Notes: a model not told the origin generated them from the sequence alone. A stretch of DNA of 64,000 bases from Jiangella mangrovi (GCF_014204975.1 NZ_JACHMM010000001.1:186001-250000), one strand, 5' to 3'; shown: positions 7,558-15,623, counted from the first letter of the stretch. Program-made: numbers and translations.

Positions 7558-8652
7558 GTGGCTGCTACGGAAGAATACGAACGCAACGTCTCAACGGCTG
7601 TAGGCGCCGTGAATGAGCTTTCGCAGATGATGCTGTCGGACCTCGACATCGAGCGCGGCGGCTTCGGCTGGTGGCATGGCTACCTGGACTGGAAGCGCGT
7701 CGCCTTAATCAGTGAATACACGCTCGCTTCGCTAATCGGAACATCGGAATCGATCATCGCAGCAGCGCTCCAGGTCCAGGAACACAGAGAAGCTACGTTT
7801 GCGGACAACACGTGGATGCACCAGCAGCTGACGGCGGCCGGCCGAATCCCTGGGGCGTCAACGAGCACCTTCATGAAAGCCATCCAGCGCGGGCCCCACG
7901 AGCGAAGAAGGGATCGGCGCGCCAATCTCGCGCAGGAACACGTCTTCTACCACCTCGCGCAGTGTTTTGACCGACTTGCGGCGACCATCATCGGCGTCGC
8001 GGCAGTCCGAGCTGACATCGTCACCGCAGACTGGCGAGTAATTGAATCGTGCATGCGAAATCAGAAGCAAGAATCGAGATACCTTGAGCCACCCGGCACG
8101 GAACCTCGCCAGGCCCAAAACGATGTGTTCCTTGCCATAAGTCGATCGATCCAGGCCGGACCACCCGATTGGCTCGCTTGGCTGCAAAGAACACGAGATA
8201 CAGCCGCTCACCGCGCTCCCATGTTCGATTGGATGGTCCAGGTAAAGGAAGGTAGATCCTTACGTTGGGTGAAGCCTTTGCATCGACAACCGGACTGGAC
8301 GTCAACCGAGGCCATGATCTCCGCCGAGGGTGTGGAAGCGATGTTTCTGTGGAAGGACCCCAATACGGTTCTAAGCGGCATGCTGAATCTTACGAACTCG
8401 ACCGTCACAAATGCCATCTCCCAAGCTACCCAGCTTTGGAACAAGCGAAAAGGCGACACGCGCCTCCTAATTCAGCCAGGCGAACAATGGCGGGAACTAG
8501 ACTCTCGAAGAGCCCTCGAATTTGATGGATTTGGGGACGACCTGCCTGAACCCACCAAGGGCTCGGCTGTCCACGTCCACCCAGACACCGCTCGTCGACT
8601 CAAGGCGCTAAAACTCCTCGACGCCAATCTTGATCATTGGCGGTCGCGTTGA
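7558..8652 (+). CDS. Unrecognised cargo protein (364 aa)
   Basis: I do not recognise this protein. It is soluble and largely helical, with conserved-looking Trp-rich patches (FGWWHGYLDWKR near the N-terminus; PPDWLAWLQRTRDTAAHRAP mid-protein). The RTRDxxAH segment resembles the HEPN-like RxxxxH layout, but this is weak. The start is GTG with GGGAGGG 7 bases upstream; an upstream ATG at 7483 lacks a ribosome site. Base composition is clearly less GC-rich and codon use less biased than the neighbours, marking recent acquisition. As AICE cargo next to another unknown, an anti-phage or element-competition role is possible but unproven. Confidence 0.7.
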   Translation: MAATEEYERNVSTAVGAVNELSQMMLSDLDIERGGFGWWHGYLDWKRVALISEYTLASLIGTSESIIAAALQVQEHREATFADNTWMHQQLTAAGRIPGASTSTFMKAIQRGPHERRRDRRANLAQEHVFYHLAQCFDRLAATIIGVAAVRADIVTADWRVIESCMRNQKQESRYLEPPGTEPRQAQNDVFLAISRSIQAGPPDWLAWLQRTRDTAAHRAPMFDWMVQVKEGRSLRWVKPLHRQPDWTSTEAMISAEGVEAMFLWKDPNTVLSGMLNLTNSTVTNAISQATQLWNKRKGDTRLLIQPGEQWRELDSRRALEFDGFGDDLPEPTKGSAVHVHPDTARRLKALKLLDANLDHWRSR

Positions 8653-9167
8653 TCGCCGAGCCAGACGTCCGGTCCGAAGATGTCCGCGAAACATCGCCGG
8701 TCCAGACACCGCGCAGCGATTGAAGCGTCCTGCTTGCCGACACTCGACCGTCGAGCACCTAACGGACCGCCTCAGAGCCCACAACGCCTAACCGACGGAG
8801 CACACCTGTGACGCAGCACGACCTGTGACGCAGCCGGTTGCCGGATCGACCTCTTGGAGATCAAGCGGCGCGCTGCGCGCGCCGTGCCCGCCCGGCCTCC
8901 GGGCCGGGCGTGCGGCCTGGCGGCCGTTCCGGGCCCTGTCGGCCGGCGGGCACGTGACGAACGGCACCAGCTTGTCCACGCGCGCACAGTCACCGTGGCG
9001 GCGTCCCCCTCATAGCGGCCATTCTTTTGGCCTCCGCTTCACGCCTCAAGGGCGCCTTCGGCGTCACTACGTGATCGGCTACGCCGACCCTTGACCCGTT
9101 CCGCTCCAGCCAAACGACTGGCAGCTATGAGGACGACGCCCAAGTCTGAGCGTTCCACTCTGATCCC
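8653..9167. other. Non-coding stretch with direct repeat and hairpin cluster
   Basis: No credible gene. It holds a 14-base direct repeat ACCTGTGACGCAGC (8804-8817, 8821-8834; period 17). Hairpins follow: CGGCGCGC/GCGCGCCG (8866-8884) and CGCCCGGCC/GGCCGGGCG (8889-8910), then further GGCC-arm structures to about 8960. The block is much more GC-rich than the genes either side. It could be a single-strand origin (sti/sso) or a TraSA clt recognition site; that is inference. Confidence 0.55.
8866..8910. repeat. Tandem GC-rich hairpins
   Basis: Two perfect stem-loops stand back to back: an 8-bp stem with a 3-base loop, then a 9-bp stem with a 4-base loop. Such structured DNA is typical of lagging-strand origins of rolling-circle replicons. 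Confidence 0.6.
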
Positions 9168-10481
9168 GTGAGCGCAGTTGAGTCCTGGGGGGCCGCTACC
9201 GTCCCCGCCACCAGGACCTCCTTCGTCGAGTACAGGCGGGATGCAGAGATGGAAACGGTGGGAATTGGAGTAGCGGGCGCGCTCTTCCTTTACGTCTTCT
9301 ATTCGGCGATCCGAAATCAGTGGCCGGAAAGTTATGTCACTATGACGGACGCCGTCGACAACTTCCTAAGCACGAGCCTGGCTCGTTACCTCGCATTCAG
9401 AGTGATCCCCGTATACGTGACAGTTGTCTTCGTGACGGTAACCGCAGGACGAATCGACGCCTCGGCTTCCAGGGCGGCAGCCATTACCGTCGGCACACAC
9501 ATCCTATTGACCAATCTTCGCGCGATCGTCGAACTGCTGCGCCGACGTGAACATTCCTCAGCATGGGTGAACTTGATTGCCTTTAACCTTCTCACGTGCG
9601 TACTTCTCATCGCAACGGCGTTCCTTGCCTTTAGAACCAGCTCCACGTGGAAGGACTTAATCCCAAGTCAGGAGGACACGGTCGTGGCACTGTGGACGGG
9701 TGCACTGGCGGCAATCCTCGCCGTGTTCCTCCGGAACCTTGTTGTCACCCAGCACTCCGAAGATGCGCTTTTCGAACGAGCACGCAAGGATCTTGGTCCC
9801 GACCTCTGGACGTACGCGGCCCAAAGAGCCGCAGTCCACTCCAGTGACGCAGATCTTATTCGCGCGATTCTACTCGCCGAGGTGATTCAGCGCCCAGCCT
9901 GGACTCGAAGTCTTGAGAGGACGAAAGGTAAGGTGCTGCGACGCGGTACCTATGGGGTAGCGCAAATCGGCAGCTCCACACCGATAACCGACGAGGAATC
10001 GATTGACCTGTTGTGCCAGGAATTCGCGAGCTACCGCCTGCCTCGCCACCCGGAATATGGACACCTACTGGACGAGAGGTTCAGGGCGCGAATCGAGAAG
10101 CACAACCCGAATGTGTCCTTCGTCAACCAAGTCGTTCTCTTCTATGAACGCCTCGCTGGCTATCACCTGGAGGGAACCGAGGCAAAGGCGGACGATGGTC
10201 GGCCCGTCATCGAAGTTAAGGAGCTTCGTCGACGCGGACAATCGTGGGAGATTAATGGCACCGCCGTGGTGTTCGAGGGCAATGTCGTTTACTCAGCTAC
10301 AGCGCGAGGCCGAGAGATCCTGCGCGAGAGTGTCCTGGCCGATCTCGGTGCTCCCAACCGCGGCGAGTGGTCTGTGTCGCTCCCGCTTGCGGCGGAGGCA
10401 GTCGTGTTCGAAGAAGAGCCTATGGATGAGGACGCGTGGCAGGATGGAGATAGCCGGACGGTGAAGGTGGATCTGAGCTAG
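9168..10481 (+). CDS. Membrane-anchored cargo protein with a lysozyme-like signature (437 aa)
   Basis: The N-terminal 190 residues hold about four or five membrane segments (e.g. VGIGVAGALFLYVFYSAI, WVNLIAFNLLTCVLLIATAF). The C-terminal 240 residues are soluble. They contain LIRAILLAEVIQRP followed 24-28 residues later by YGVAQ, recalling the E...GLMQ signature of SLT/lysozyme-like transglycosylases. If real, the membrane-tethered domain may act on cell wall; no family is firmly recognised. The start is GTG with a poor ribosome site; ATG at 9249, just before the first membrane segment, is a good alternative. Low GC marks it as cargo, possibly transfer-related or a membrane effector of defence. 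Confidence 0.68.
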   Translation: MSAVESWGAATVPATRTSFVEYRRDAEMETVGIGVAGALFLYVFYSAIRNQWPESYVTMTDAVDNFLSTSLARYLAFRVIPVYVTVVFVTVTAGRIDASASRAAAITVGTHILLTNLRAIVELLRRREHSSAWVNLIAFNLLTCVLLIATAFLAFRTSSTWKDLIPSQEDTVVALWTGALAAILAVFLRNLVVTQHSEDALFERARKDLGPDLWTYAAQRAAVHSSDADLIRAILLAEVIQRPAWTRSLERTKGKVLRRGTYGVAQIGSSTPITDEESIDLLCQEFASYRLPRHPEYGHLLDERFRARIEKHNPNVSFVNQVVLFYERLAGYHLEGTEAKADDGRPVIEVKELRRRGQSWEINGTAVVFEGNVVYSATARGREILRESVLADLGAPNRGEWSVSLPLAAEAVVFEEEPMDEDAWQDGDSRTVKVDLS

Positions 10482-10508
10482 CCGCCTCTGGATCAGGCGC
10501 CACAGCGT

Positions 10509-10910
10509 TCAGGGCTTCATGACCGCGACGTTCAAGCCAGGCGCTTCGGCTAGCTTCTGGTCGGCGGTGACGAGGGTGGCGCCGAGGTGGCGGGCGAGGG
10601 CGACGTAGAGGCCGTCGTGGATGGTGATGTTGTTCCGCATGGTCCAGGCGTCGCGCAGGAGCGGCGCGGACTGTGTGACCGACAGGGGCCAGCGGACCAG
10701 GCCGTCGACGAGCGCCCCGGCCTGGGCGTCGGTGAGGATGCCGCGGAGCACGTCACGGCGGATCACCTTGGCGACCTCGACGTAGAAGTGATCCACGGTC
10801 CATTCCTCGGCACCGGGCCGGAAGGTGTGCGCGGTCAGGGCCAGGCCAGAAGGCGTGCGATTGAGGATCTCGATACCGGCGGAGGCATCGAGGACGTAGC
10901 GCTGTGGCAC
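10509..10910 (-). CDS. vapC: VapC-type PIN-domain ribonuclease toxin
   Basis: This 133-residue PIN protein has the acidic active site visible as D8 (YVLDASAGIE), E45 (HFYVEV), D99 (ITIHDGLYVA) and D117 (TADQKLA), which binds Mg/Mn and cleaves RNA. The GTG start shares one base with the antitoxin stop, the tight coupling usual for toxin-antitoxin operons. It probably stabilises the integrated element. It is convergent with the membrane cargo gene, with only 27 bases between. Confidence 0.9.
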   Translation of the reverse strand: MPQRYVLDASAGIEILNRTPSGLALTAHTFRPGAEEWTVDHFYVEVAKVIRRDVLRGILTDAQAGALVDGLVRWPLSVTQSAPLLRDAWTMRNNITIHDGLYVALARHLGATLVTADQKLAEAPGLNVAVMKP

Positions 10911-11074
10911 TAGTCTTCGTCGCGGATCTCGGCGAGCACGTCAGCCGCCGGCCAGTCCCGCTCGACCGCGGGCAGGGTGGACCACCACGCCCGCCACTCC
11001 GCACGCTCCCGCTCGGGGTCGGCAGGCGTCGCGGTGACCACAATGGCCGGATCGCGAAACGCCGGAACCGTCAT
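10910..11074 (-). CDS. vapB: VapB-like antitoxin
   Basis: This 54-residue acidic protein (MTVPAFRDPAIVVTATPADP...) ends in AADVLAEIRDED, the short C-terminal helix type that wraps around a PIN toxin. ATG at 11074 is chosen because TATCAT lies 6 bases upstream, as in leaderless actinobacterial mRNAs. GTG at 11098, behind AGGAGG, would give a 62-residue form. The DNA-binding domain is not obvious, so the identity rests mainly on pairing with VapC. Confidence 0.78.
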   Translation of the reverse strand: MTVPAFRDPAIVVTATPADPERERAEWRAWWSTLPAVERDWPAADVLAEIRDED

Positions 11075-11134
11075 GCCCTCATGATAGCGGACACTCACTC
11101 GCACGCCTCCTAGCTGCACATTCACACTCAATGA

Positions 11135-11701
11135 CTACGTATTGCGGATCCCGGCCTTGTCGATCGACGCCCGATGCAGACGCTCCAGGTCAGTAAACGC
11201 CGCCTGGGCCTCGACCAGCCGCCCGGACACCTCACCGAGCCGCGCCAGCTGCTCGACGACCTCACCGAGCGCACCCGACGCCTGCCCCGCGGCGGCAGCG
11301 GCGTCCTCGGCCAGGAGCTGACGACCGGCCTGACTCGACAGCTGCCCACGGAAGCCATGAAGGCGCTCCCCCAGCCGCTCGGTCAACGCATCCAGCCGGT
11401 CCCGGATCTCGTCATCGGTCGCGTCGGGCAGGTAATACTTGCGAACGTCGGCCAGCATCTTCCTCGACCAGCCCGCGCGCTGCGCCTCGTCCGCGATCGC
11501 CCGCAGACTCTCGGCCAGCTCACGCGCCTCCAGCGGCGTCAGGCTGAACTCACAGAACATGTCCGACGCTTCCGGCTTCACCTGCACGTCGATGATCGGA
11601 CCTTCGGTACCCAAGAACGCCGCCATCTCCCCGACCTCGGGATGAACGAACGGCACACGGGTGATCTCTTCACGCTTCTCAGGGGTCGGTACGGTAACCA
11701 C
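11135..11701 (-). CDS. Hypothetical element protein with helical C-terminus (188 aa)
   Basis: Residues 1-90 form an α/β region (FVHPEVGEMAAFLGTEGPI...) and the rest is long amphipathic helix rich in Ala, Leu, Arg and Glu, likely coiled coil. No family is recognised. GTG is preferred because GGAGG stands 7 bases before it; an upstream ATG at 11761 has no such site. It is the last gene before the att site. It may be an orphan regulator or structural factor. Confidence 0.65.
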   Translation of the reverse strand: MVTVPTPEKREEITRVPFVHPEVGEMAAFLGTEGPIIDVQVKPEASDMFCEFSLTPLEARELAESLRAIADEAQRAGWSRKMLADVRKYYLPDATDDEIRDRLDALTERLGERLHGFRGQLSSQAGRQLLAEDAAAAAGQASGALGEVVEQLARLGEVSGRLVEAQAAFTDLERLHRASIDKAGIRNT

Positions 11702-11927
11702 GGGTCTTCCTCCAGGTTGGTTCTGGTGGTGGATCAAGTCCCCGTCCGGGTGTTGGCGCACCCGGCGGGGGCGACTGACAGATGAGGCAGATCCCAGCCA
11801 CAGGAGGGCCGCGAGCCGTGCCCGCTACGTGCCCCAGGGCGAACGACATTGCGGATCGCCGCAGGTAAAACAGACCGTGAATGAGCCGCCGGAAGACCCT
11901 GACCTGCACGAACACGAGACCGTGCCC

Positions 11928-11972
11928 GTCTTCCAAGCTGGTCATGCGGGTTCGATTCCCGTCACCCGCTCC
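11928..11972 (+). other. Attachment-site core: 3' part of tRNA-Gly(TCC)
   Basis: The segment contains the anticodon loop CTTCCAA (anticodon TCC), the 3' anticodon strand, a T-arm (GCGGG-TTCGATT-CCCGT), the 3' acceptor strand CACCCGC, discriminator T, and CC of an encoded CCA. No 5' acceptor strand or D-arm precedes it, so it is a truncated copy left by site-specific integration. The intact gene should be at the other element end, left of the window. The final A of CCA is the first base of the next start codon. Confidence 0.88.
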
Positions 11973-12488
11973 ATGTCCGCCTCCTTCGCCGTCCGTCCCC
12001 GCACCGACGACGATCTCCCCGCCTGCGCGTCCGTCCTGGCCGGCGTCCAGGCCCGCGACGGCTACCCCGTCGACGACATCGCGGATCCGGCCGGGTTCCT
12101 CACCCCGCCCGGCCTGCTCGGCGCCTGGGTCGCGGCATCGGCCGATGGGTCCGTGGCCGGGCACGTCGCTCTGAGTGAGCCGTCGCCGTCGTACGCACCC
12201 GCCCTGCTGTGGAGTCGTGAGTCCGGTGAGCCGCTCGACCGGCTGGGTGTCCTCGGCCGGCTGTTCGTGGCGCCGGCCGCCCGCGGGTCGGGCCTCGGCG
12301 CCAGGCTGGTCGCCGCCGTCGTCGACGAGTGCGCGCGGCTCGGCCGCCGTCCGCTCCTCGATGTGGTGGTGAAGGATGCCGCCGCGGTCCGCCTCTACGA
12401 CCGGCTCGGCTGGACCCGCTTCGGCACCGTCACGCTCCGGTTCCCCTCCGGCCCCGTCGACGCCCACTGTTACGTCGACCTCCGCTGA
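11973..12488 (+). CDS. GNAT-family N-acetyltransferase
   Basis: This 171-residue single GNAT domain has the acetyl-CoA loop visible as LFVAPAARGSGLGARLV (motif A, R/Q-x-x-G-x-G/A) and AVRLYDRLGWTRFG as motif B. The substrate is unknown. The ATG overlaps the encoded CCA end of the tRNA-Gly fragment, with no room for a separate ribosome site. In the ancestral arrangement it may have been read from the tRNA promoter and freed by tRNA 3' processing; element insertion would have changed its upstream region. Confidence 0.85.
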   Translation: MSASFAVRPRTDDDLPACASVLAGVQARDGYPVDDIADPAGFLTPPGLLGAWVAASADGSVAGHVALSEPSPSYAPALLWSRESGEPLDRLGVLGRLFVAPAARGSGLGARLVAAVVDECARLGRRPLLDVVVKDAAAVRLYDRLGWTRFGTVTLRFPSGPVDAHCYVDLR

Positions 12489-12522
12489 CCTGGCGTTCAC
12501 GTCCTGGTGGGAGGATGCGCCG

Positions 12523-12954
12523 GTGACCCTGAGCATCGCGCCGAACCTGCAGATCGCCGAGCACACCTGCCCCGACTGCGGCCGGCCGTTCCGCCGCATC
12601 ACCGGATTCGTCCACCGCGACGGCGCGCCGTACGCCGTCTACTACGCGAGCTGCCACCACCACGAGGGCAACGACGTCCTGCTCGACGCGGTGTTCGGGA
12701 CGTGGGATCGCGAGGACCACAGCGACCACGTGACGTTCGGGTGCCGCATCGGGCCGGTGCCGGGGCAGCCGGGTCCGGCCGTCCAGCTCATGCCCGCCGC
12801 GGCGTCCTTCGCGGCGGAGCCGCTGTTCGGGCAGAAGCTGTCGCCGTCGGAGGCCGAGCGGCACCCTCGGCTCGAGGACTTCCGCGAGCTGGTCGAGCAC
12901 GTGCTGCAGAACGACACCGTCGTCGCCCAGCACATCGCCGCCCAGCCGGCCTGA
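12523..12954 (+). CDS. Hypothetical protein with N-terminal zinc-finger-like motif (143 aa)
   Basis: The protein opens with HTCPDCGRPFRRITGF and then YYASCHHHEGNDVLL. The CPDC pair plus C-H-H-H could bind one zinc. The rest is a compact α/β domain ending in a helical tail. Similar short actinobacterial proteins exist, but no function is known to me. The GTG start is supported by GGGAGG 8 bases upstream. It follows the GNAT gene by 34 bases, likely on the same transcript. Confidence 0.72.
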   Translation: MTLSIAPNLQIAEHTCPDCGRPFRRITGFVHRDGAPYAVYYASCHHHEGNDVLLDAVFGTWDREDHSDHVTFGCRIGPVPGQPGPAVQLMPAAASFAAEPLFGQKLSPSEAERHPRLEDFRELVEHVLQNDTVVAQHIAAQPA

Positions 12955-13065
12955 CCCTCACCGAGCTCTGATCCTTCTGGCAGATCTTCGGCCGGCGCGG
13001 AACCGGACGAGTACGGACCCCCTCCTTCTTTACGGTTCCATCAGACACCGGGCCCCGGTGGTGCA

Positions 13066-13115
13066 TGATCATCCAAGATTGGGGGCGCGTGGGCACCACC
13101 GATCCTGGACGATCA
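13066..13115 (-). terminator. TGATCAT-tipped hairpin terminator
   Basis: Arms at 13066-13082 and 13099-13115 pair over 17 positions. On the minus-strand RNA 14 are Watson-Crick and the other three become G-U pairs, giving a complete stem. It lies directly downstream of the leftward GNAT gene. The outer tip is TGATCA, shared with two other hairpins in the window. Confidence 0.65.
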
Positions 13116-13139
13116 CGTGGGCGGTCGCGGATTCGATGA

Positions 13140-13664
13140 TCAGTCAGACACTCCATGGGGCCGGTACTCCATCTCGTACTCGATGTACGTCGGGTCCGGC
13201 GGGTATCGCATGGTCCGGCCGGTGGCGACGAAGCCGATGCGGCGGTAGAAGGCGGCCGCGCGGTCGTTGGTCTCGATGACGAAGAGCCGGACGCGGTCGG
13301 CCCGCGCCTCGGTCAACGCCCACGAGACCGTCGCCGACAGCAGCGCCGCCGCCACACCGGTGCCGCGCGCCTGCGGCGTCACGTAGACGCCGACGACGTG
13401 GCCGCTGACCTTGTCGGCGTTCTCGCCCTCGACGAAGCAGCTCGCCTTGCCCACCAGCCGCCCCTCGGCCTCGGCGACGAACATGCAGGACAGGACGCCG
13501 TCGGCAGCGCCCTCGACCCGCTCGCGCCAGAACAGCTCGGGCCGCGCCGCGGCGTCGTCGTACTGCTCGACGAACGCGAGCGGCGAGTCCTTCAGCGCCT
13601 CGAGCCGCAGCTCCCGGTAGGCCTGCCAGTCGTCGGGGACGACCCTGCGCACCACATGATCCAC
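13140..13664 (-). CDS. GNAT-family N-acetyltransferase
   Basis: A 174-residue GNAT domain. The acetyl-CoA site is VVGVYVTPQARGTGVAAALL, and motif B is ETNDRAAAFYRRIGFVATGR. The N-terminal RRVVPDDWQAYRELRLEALK is typical of RimI-like small-molecule or protein acetyltransferases. The substrate is unknown. It is a single-gene unit with its own downstream hairpin, and divergent from the ArsR-SRPBCC gene. Confidence 0.9.
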   Translation of the reverse strand: MDHVVRRVVPDDWQAYRELRLEALKDSPLAFVEQYDDAAARPELFWRERVEGAADGVLSCMFVAEAEGRLVGKASCFVEGENADKVSGHVVGVYVTPQARGTGVAAALLSATVSWALTEARADRVRLFVIETNDRAAAFYRRIGFVATGRTMRYPPDPTYIEYEMEYRPHGVSD

Positions 13665-13745
13665 CCGCCCATCTTCCCGGGCCCCGACGGTCGTCTCAGC
13701 GCGACCCCGAGGTCGCTGCGAGACGAGTCCACCTCGCCCCGAAGT

Positions 13746-13802
13746 TGATCATGGAGAAGGTCGGCTTTCCCGCGCTTCCAGAGCCGACCTTCTCCATGAT
13801 CA
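13746..13802. repeat. Perfect 21-bp-arm palindrome with TGATCA tips
   Basis: TGATCATGGAGAAGGTCGGCT (13746-13766) is exactly repeated in inverse at 13782-13802 with a 15-base loop. It stands between divergently transcribed genes, so it is not needed as a terminator for either. It may insulate the two promoters or be a mobile palindromic repeat. Confidence 0.7.
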
Positions 13803-13821
13803 TCAGGGTGGCACCCCGCGG

Positions 13822-13885
13822 TTGACAGGCAGCCGAAAGGTTGCCTATTGTCGGATCAGAGCGAAAGGCAGCCATATGGCTGCCT
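13822..13885 (+). promoter_or_regulatory. Promoter with two ArsR-type operators
   Basis: A -35 TTGACA (13822-13827) and -10 TATTGT (13846-13851) are 18 bp apart. The spacer is filled by a palindrome, AGGCAGCC-N4-GGTTGCCT (13827-13846). A perfect second copy, AGGCAGCCATATGGCTGCCT, covers 13866-13885, just before the ArsR-SRPBCC start. Centres are 39 bp apart, about four helical turns, so autorepression by a looping or paired dimer is likely. Confidence 0.82.
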
Positions 13886-13905
13886 GAAGCGACCAGGGGA
13901 AGACG

Positions 13906-14700
13906 ATGGACGACGACGTGTTCAAGGCGCTGGCCGACCCGAGCCGGCGAGCGCTGCTGGACAGCCTGAACCGCGACAACGGCCAGACGCTGCGCCAGCT
14001 GTGCGCCGGGCTCGACATGGCTCGGCAGTCGGTCAGCAAGCACCTCGCCGTCCTCGAGCAGGCCGGTCTCGTGACCACGGAGAAGCGTGGCCGCGAGAAG
14101 TACCACTTCCTCAACGCCGAGCCGATCAACGCGATCGCCGACCGCTGGATCAGCCGGTACCACCGCGGGCGCGTACAGGCGCTCGCCGATCTGAAGACGG
14201 CATTGGAGGCCGTACCCGTGAGCGACACCGAGTTCACCTACACCACGTACATCAGGACCACGCCGGAGCAGCTCTGGACGGCGCTCACCGACAAGGCGTT
14301 CACCAGCCGCTACTGGGGGGTCGAGTTCGACACCGACTGGGCCAAGGGGTCGCCCATGGTCTGGCACGAGGCCGGCGCGACCATCGCCGACGACGAGCAC
14401 CAGCGGGTGCTCGAGGCCGACCCGTACCGCCGGCTCTCCTACACCTGGCACACGTTCACCCCGGAGTTCGCGGCCGCGCACGACTTCGACCCGGCCGAGG
14501 TGGCGCAGTGGGCGAAGGAGCAGCGGTCCAAGGTCACGTTCGACCTCGAGCCGATGGGCGACATGGTCCGGCTCACCGTGGTCCACGACGGCTTCCCGGT
14601 GGGCAGCGAGGTGCTGAAGAGCATCAGCAACGGTTGGCCGGTGCTGGTCGCGAGCCTGAAGACGCTCCTCGAGACCGGCGAGCCACTTCCGGACGCCTGA
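13906..14700 (+). CDS. ArsR-family regulator fused to an SRPBCC (AHSA1-like) domain
   Basis: Residues 1-95 form a winged helix of the ArsR type (LADPSRRALLDSL, QLCAGLDMARQSVSKHLAVL) without the metal-binding Cys pair, so it is not a metal sensor. Residues 105-264 form an AHSA1/SRPBCC lipid- or ligand-binding domain (YTTYIRTTPEQLWTALTDKA). Fused or paired ArsR-SRPBCC proteins are common in actinobacteria, and the hydrophobic pocket may be the sensory module. The twin operator upstream points to autoregulation. Start ATG follows AGGGGAAG. Confidence 0.88.
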   Translation: MDDDVFKALADPSRRALLDSLNRDNGQTLRQLCAGLDMARQSVSKHLAVLEQAGLVTTEKRGREKYHFLNAEPINAIADRWISRYHRGRVQALADLKTALEAVPVSDTEFTYTTYIRTTPEQLWTALTDKAFTSRYWGVEFDTDWAKGSPMVWHEAGATIADDEHQRVLEADPYRRLSYTWHTFTPEFAAAHDFDPAEVAQWAKEQRSKVTFDLEPMGDMVRLTVVHDGFPVGSEVLKSISNGWPVLVASLKTLLETGEPLPDA

Positions 14701-14747
14701 GCGGGCCGCCTTGTGTTCTCGCGCTTCGGCGAGCACGATGTGCCCCG

Positions 14748-15290
14748 ATGACCGAAGTGATGACCGAGCCGAAGCACGTGAGCATCGTGCAGCTCAACGA
14801 GGCCGCGCTGACGGCGCTCGCCGCTGGTGACATCGTGGCGGCCAACCAGGAGTCGCCCGTCGAGCTGACGCCGTACTGCGCGGGCCCGCACTGGAGCAGC
14901 GTGTGGCGCATGCGCCGCGAGCAGGTCGCGGTCGATCCCGCCAGCGCCGCCTGGATCACCGGCATCGTCTGGGACGACGACCGCCAGGTCGCCGTCGGGC
15001 GCGCAGGGTTCCACGGCCCGCCCGACGGCGACGGCCGGGTCGAGGTCGGCTACGCCATCGATCCCGCCCACCGCCGGCGCGGGTACGCGCGCGCCGCGCT
15101 GGAGCTCATGCTCGACCGCGCCGACCACGACCCGCAGGTGCGTGTCGTCCGGGCCACCGTCAGCCCCACCAACCTGGCCTCGCGCAACCTCGTCCAGCAG
15201 TACGGGTTCGTCGAGGTCGGCGAGCAGTGGGACGACGAGGACGGAGTCGAGACCATCTACGAGCTCACGCGGGGCGGGGCGCGTACATGA
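14748..15290 (+). CDS. GNAT-family N-acetyltransferase
   Basis: A 180-residue RimJ/RimL-like GNAT protein. It has the acetyl-CoA motif [20 protein letters not shown] and [18 protein letters not shown]. Such proteins acetylate protein N-termini, aminoglycosides or small amines; the target is unknown. A second in-frame ATG at 14760 is possible. The 3' end overlaps the convergent ynfA-like gene by 26 bases, so opposing transcripts overlap. Confidence 0.88.
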   Translation: MTEVMTEPKHVSIVQLNEAALTALAAGDIVAANQESPVELTPYCAGPHWSSVWRMRREQVAVDPASAAWITGIVWDDDRQVAVGRAGFHGPPDGDGRVEVGYAIDPAHRRRGYARAALELMLDRADHDPQVRVVRATVSPTNLASRNLVQQYGFVEVGEQWDDEDGVETIYELTRGGART

Positions 15291-15600
15291 TGATCGCGAC
15301 GCCCACCAGGCAGACCAGCGCGCCGACCACGTCGTAGCGGTCCGGCCGGAACCCGTCGGCGACCACGGCCCAGGCCAGCGAGCCGGCCACGAACACGCCC
15401 CCGTACGCCGCCAGGATGCGCCCGAAGTTCGGGTCCGGCTGCAGCGTCGCCACGAAGCCGTACACCCCGAGCGCGATGACGCCCGCGCCGGCCCACAGCA
15501 GCCCCCGGTGCTCGCGCACGCCCTGCCAGACCAGCCAGGCGCCGCCGATCTCCGCCACCGCGGCGAGCACGAACAGGGCGATGGAGCGCAGGACGGTCAT
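15265..15600 (-). CDS. ynfA: YnfA/UPF0060-family small membrane protein
   Basis: A 111-residue protein with four membrane helices. It carries the family signatures [36 protein letters not shown] and [19 protein letters not shown]. YnfA proteins are SMR-like inner-membrane proteins of uncertain transport role. Start ATG at 15600 matches the usual N-terminus; a GTG three codons upstream is possible. TAGGGT 7 bases before the ATG suggests a leaderless mRNA. Confidence 0.9.
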   Translation of the reverse strand: MTVLRSIALFVLAAVAEIGGAWLVWQGVREHRGLLWAGAGVIALGVYGFVATLQPDPNFGRILAAYGGVFVAGSLAWAVVADGFRPDRYDVVGALVCLVGVAIIMYAPRPA

Positions 15601-15623
15601 GGCCGCCACCCTAGGGTGAGGGC

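Larger units (their letters stand above)
1..11972. mobile_element. Integrated AICE of the pSAM2 type, one end only
   Basis: The segment holds RepSA-, TraSA-, Pra- and Nudix/Pif-like genes, the usual core of pSAM2-type actinobacterial integrative and conjugative elements. These excise, replicate by rolling circle and move as double-stranded DNA through an FtsK-type translocase. It ends in a truncated 3' part of a tRNA-Gly gene, the expected product of tyrosine-integrase insertion into a tRNA gene. No integrase or excisionase is in view; both should lie left of base 1. The interior cargo (about 7.5-10.5 kb) is visibly less GC-rich than the flanks, consistent with separate acquisition. The frameshifted regulator leaves the activity of the element open. 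Confidence 0.85.

Noticed and set aside
11661..11972. N-terminal extension of the GNAT gene through the tRNA fragment
   Set aside because: The extension translates tRNA sequence and lacks GNAT-like residues. The domain begins at the ATG after CCA.
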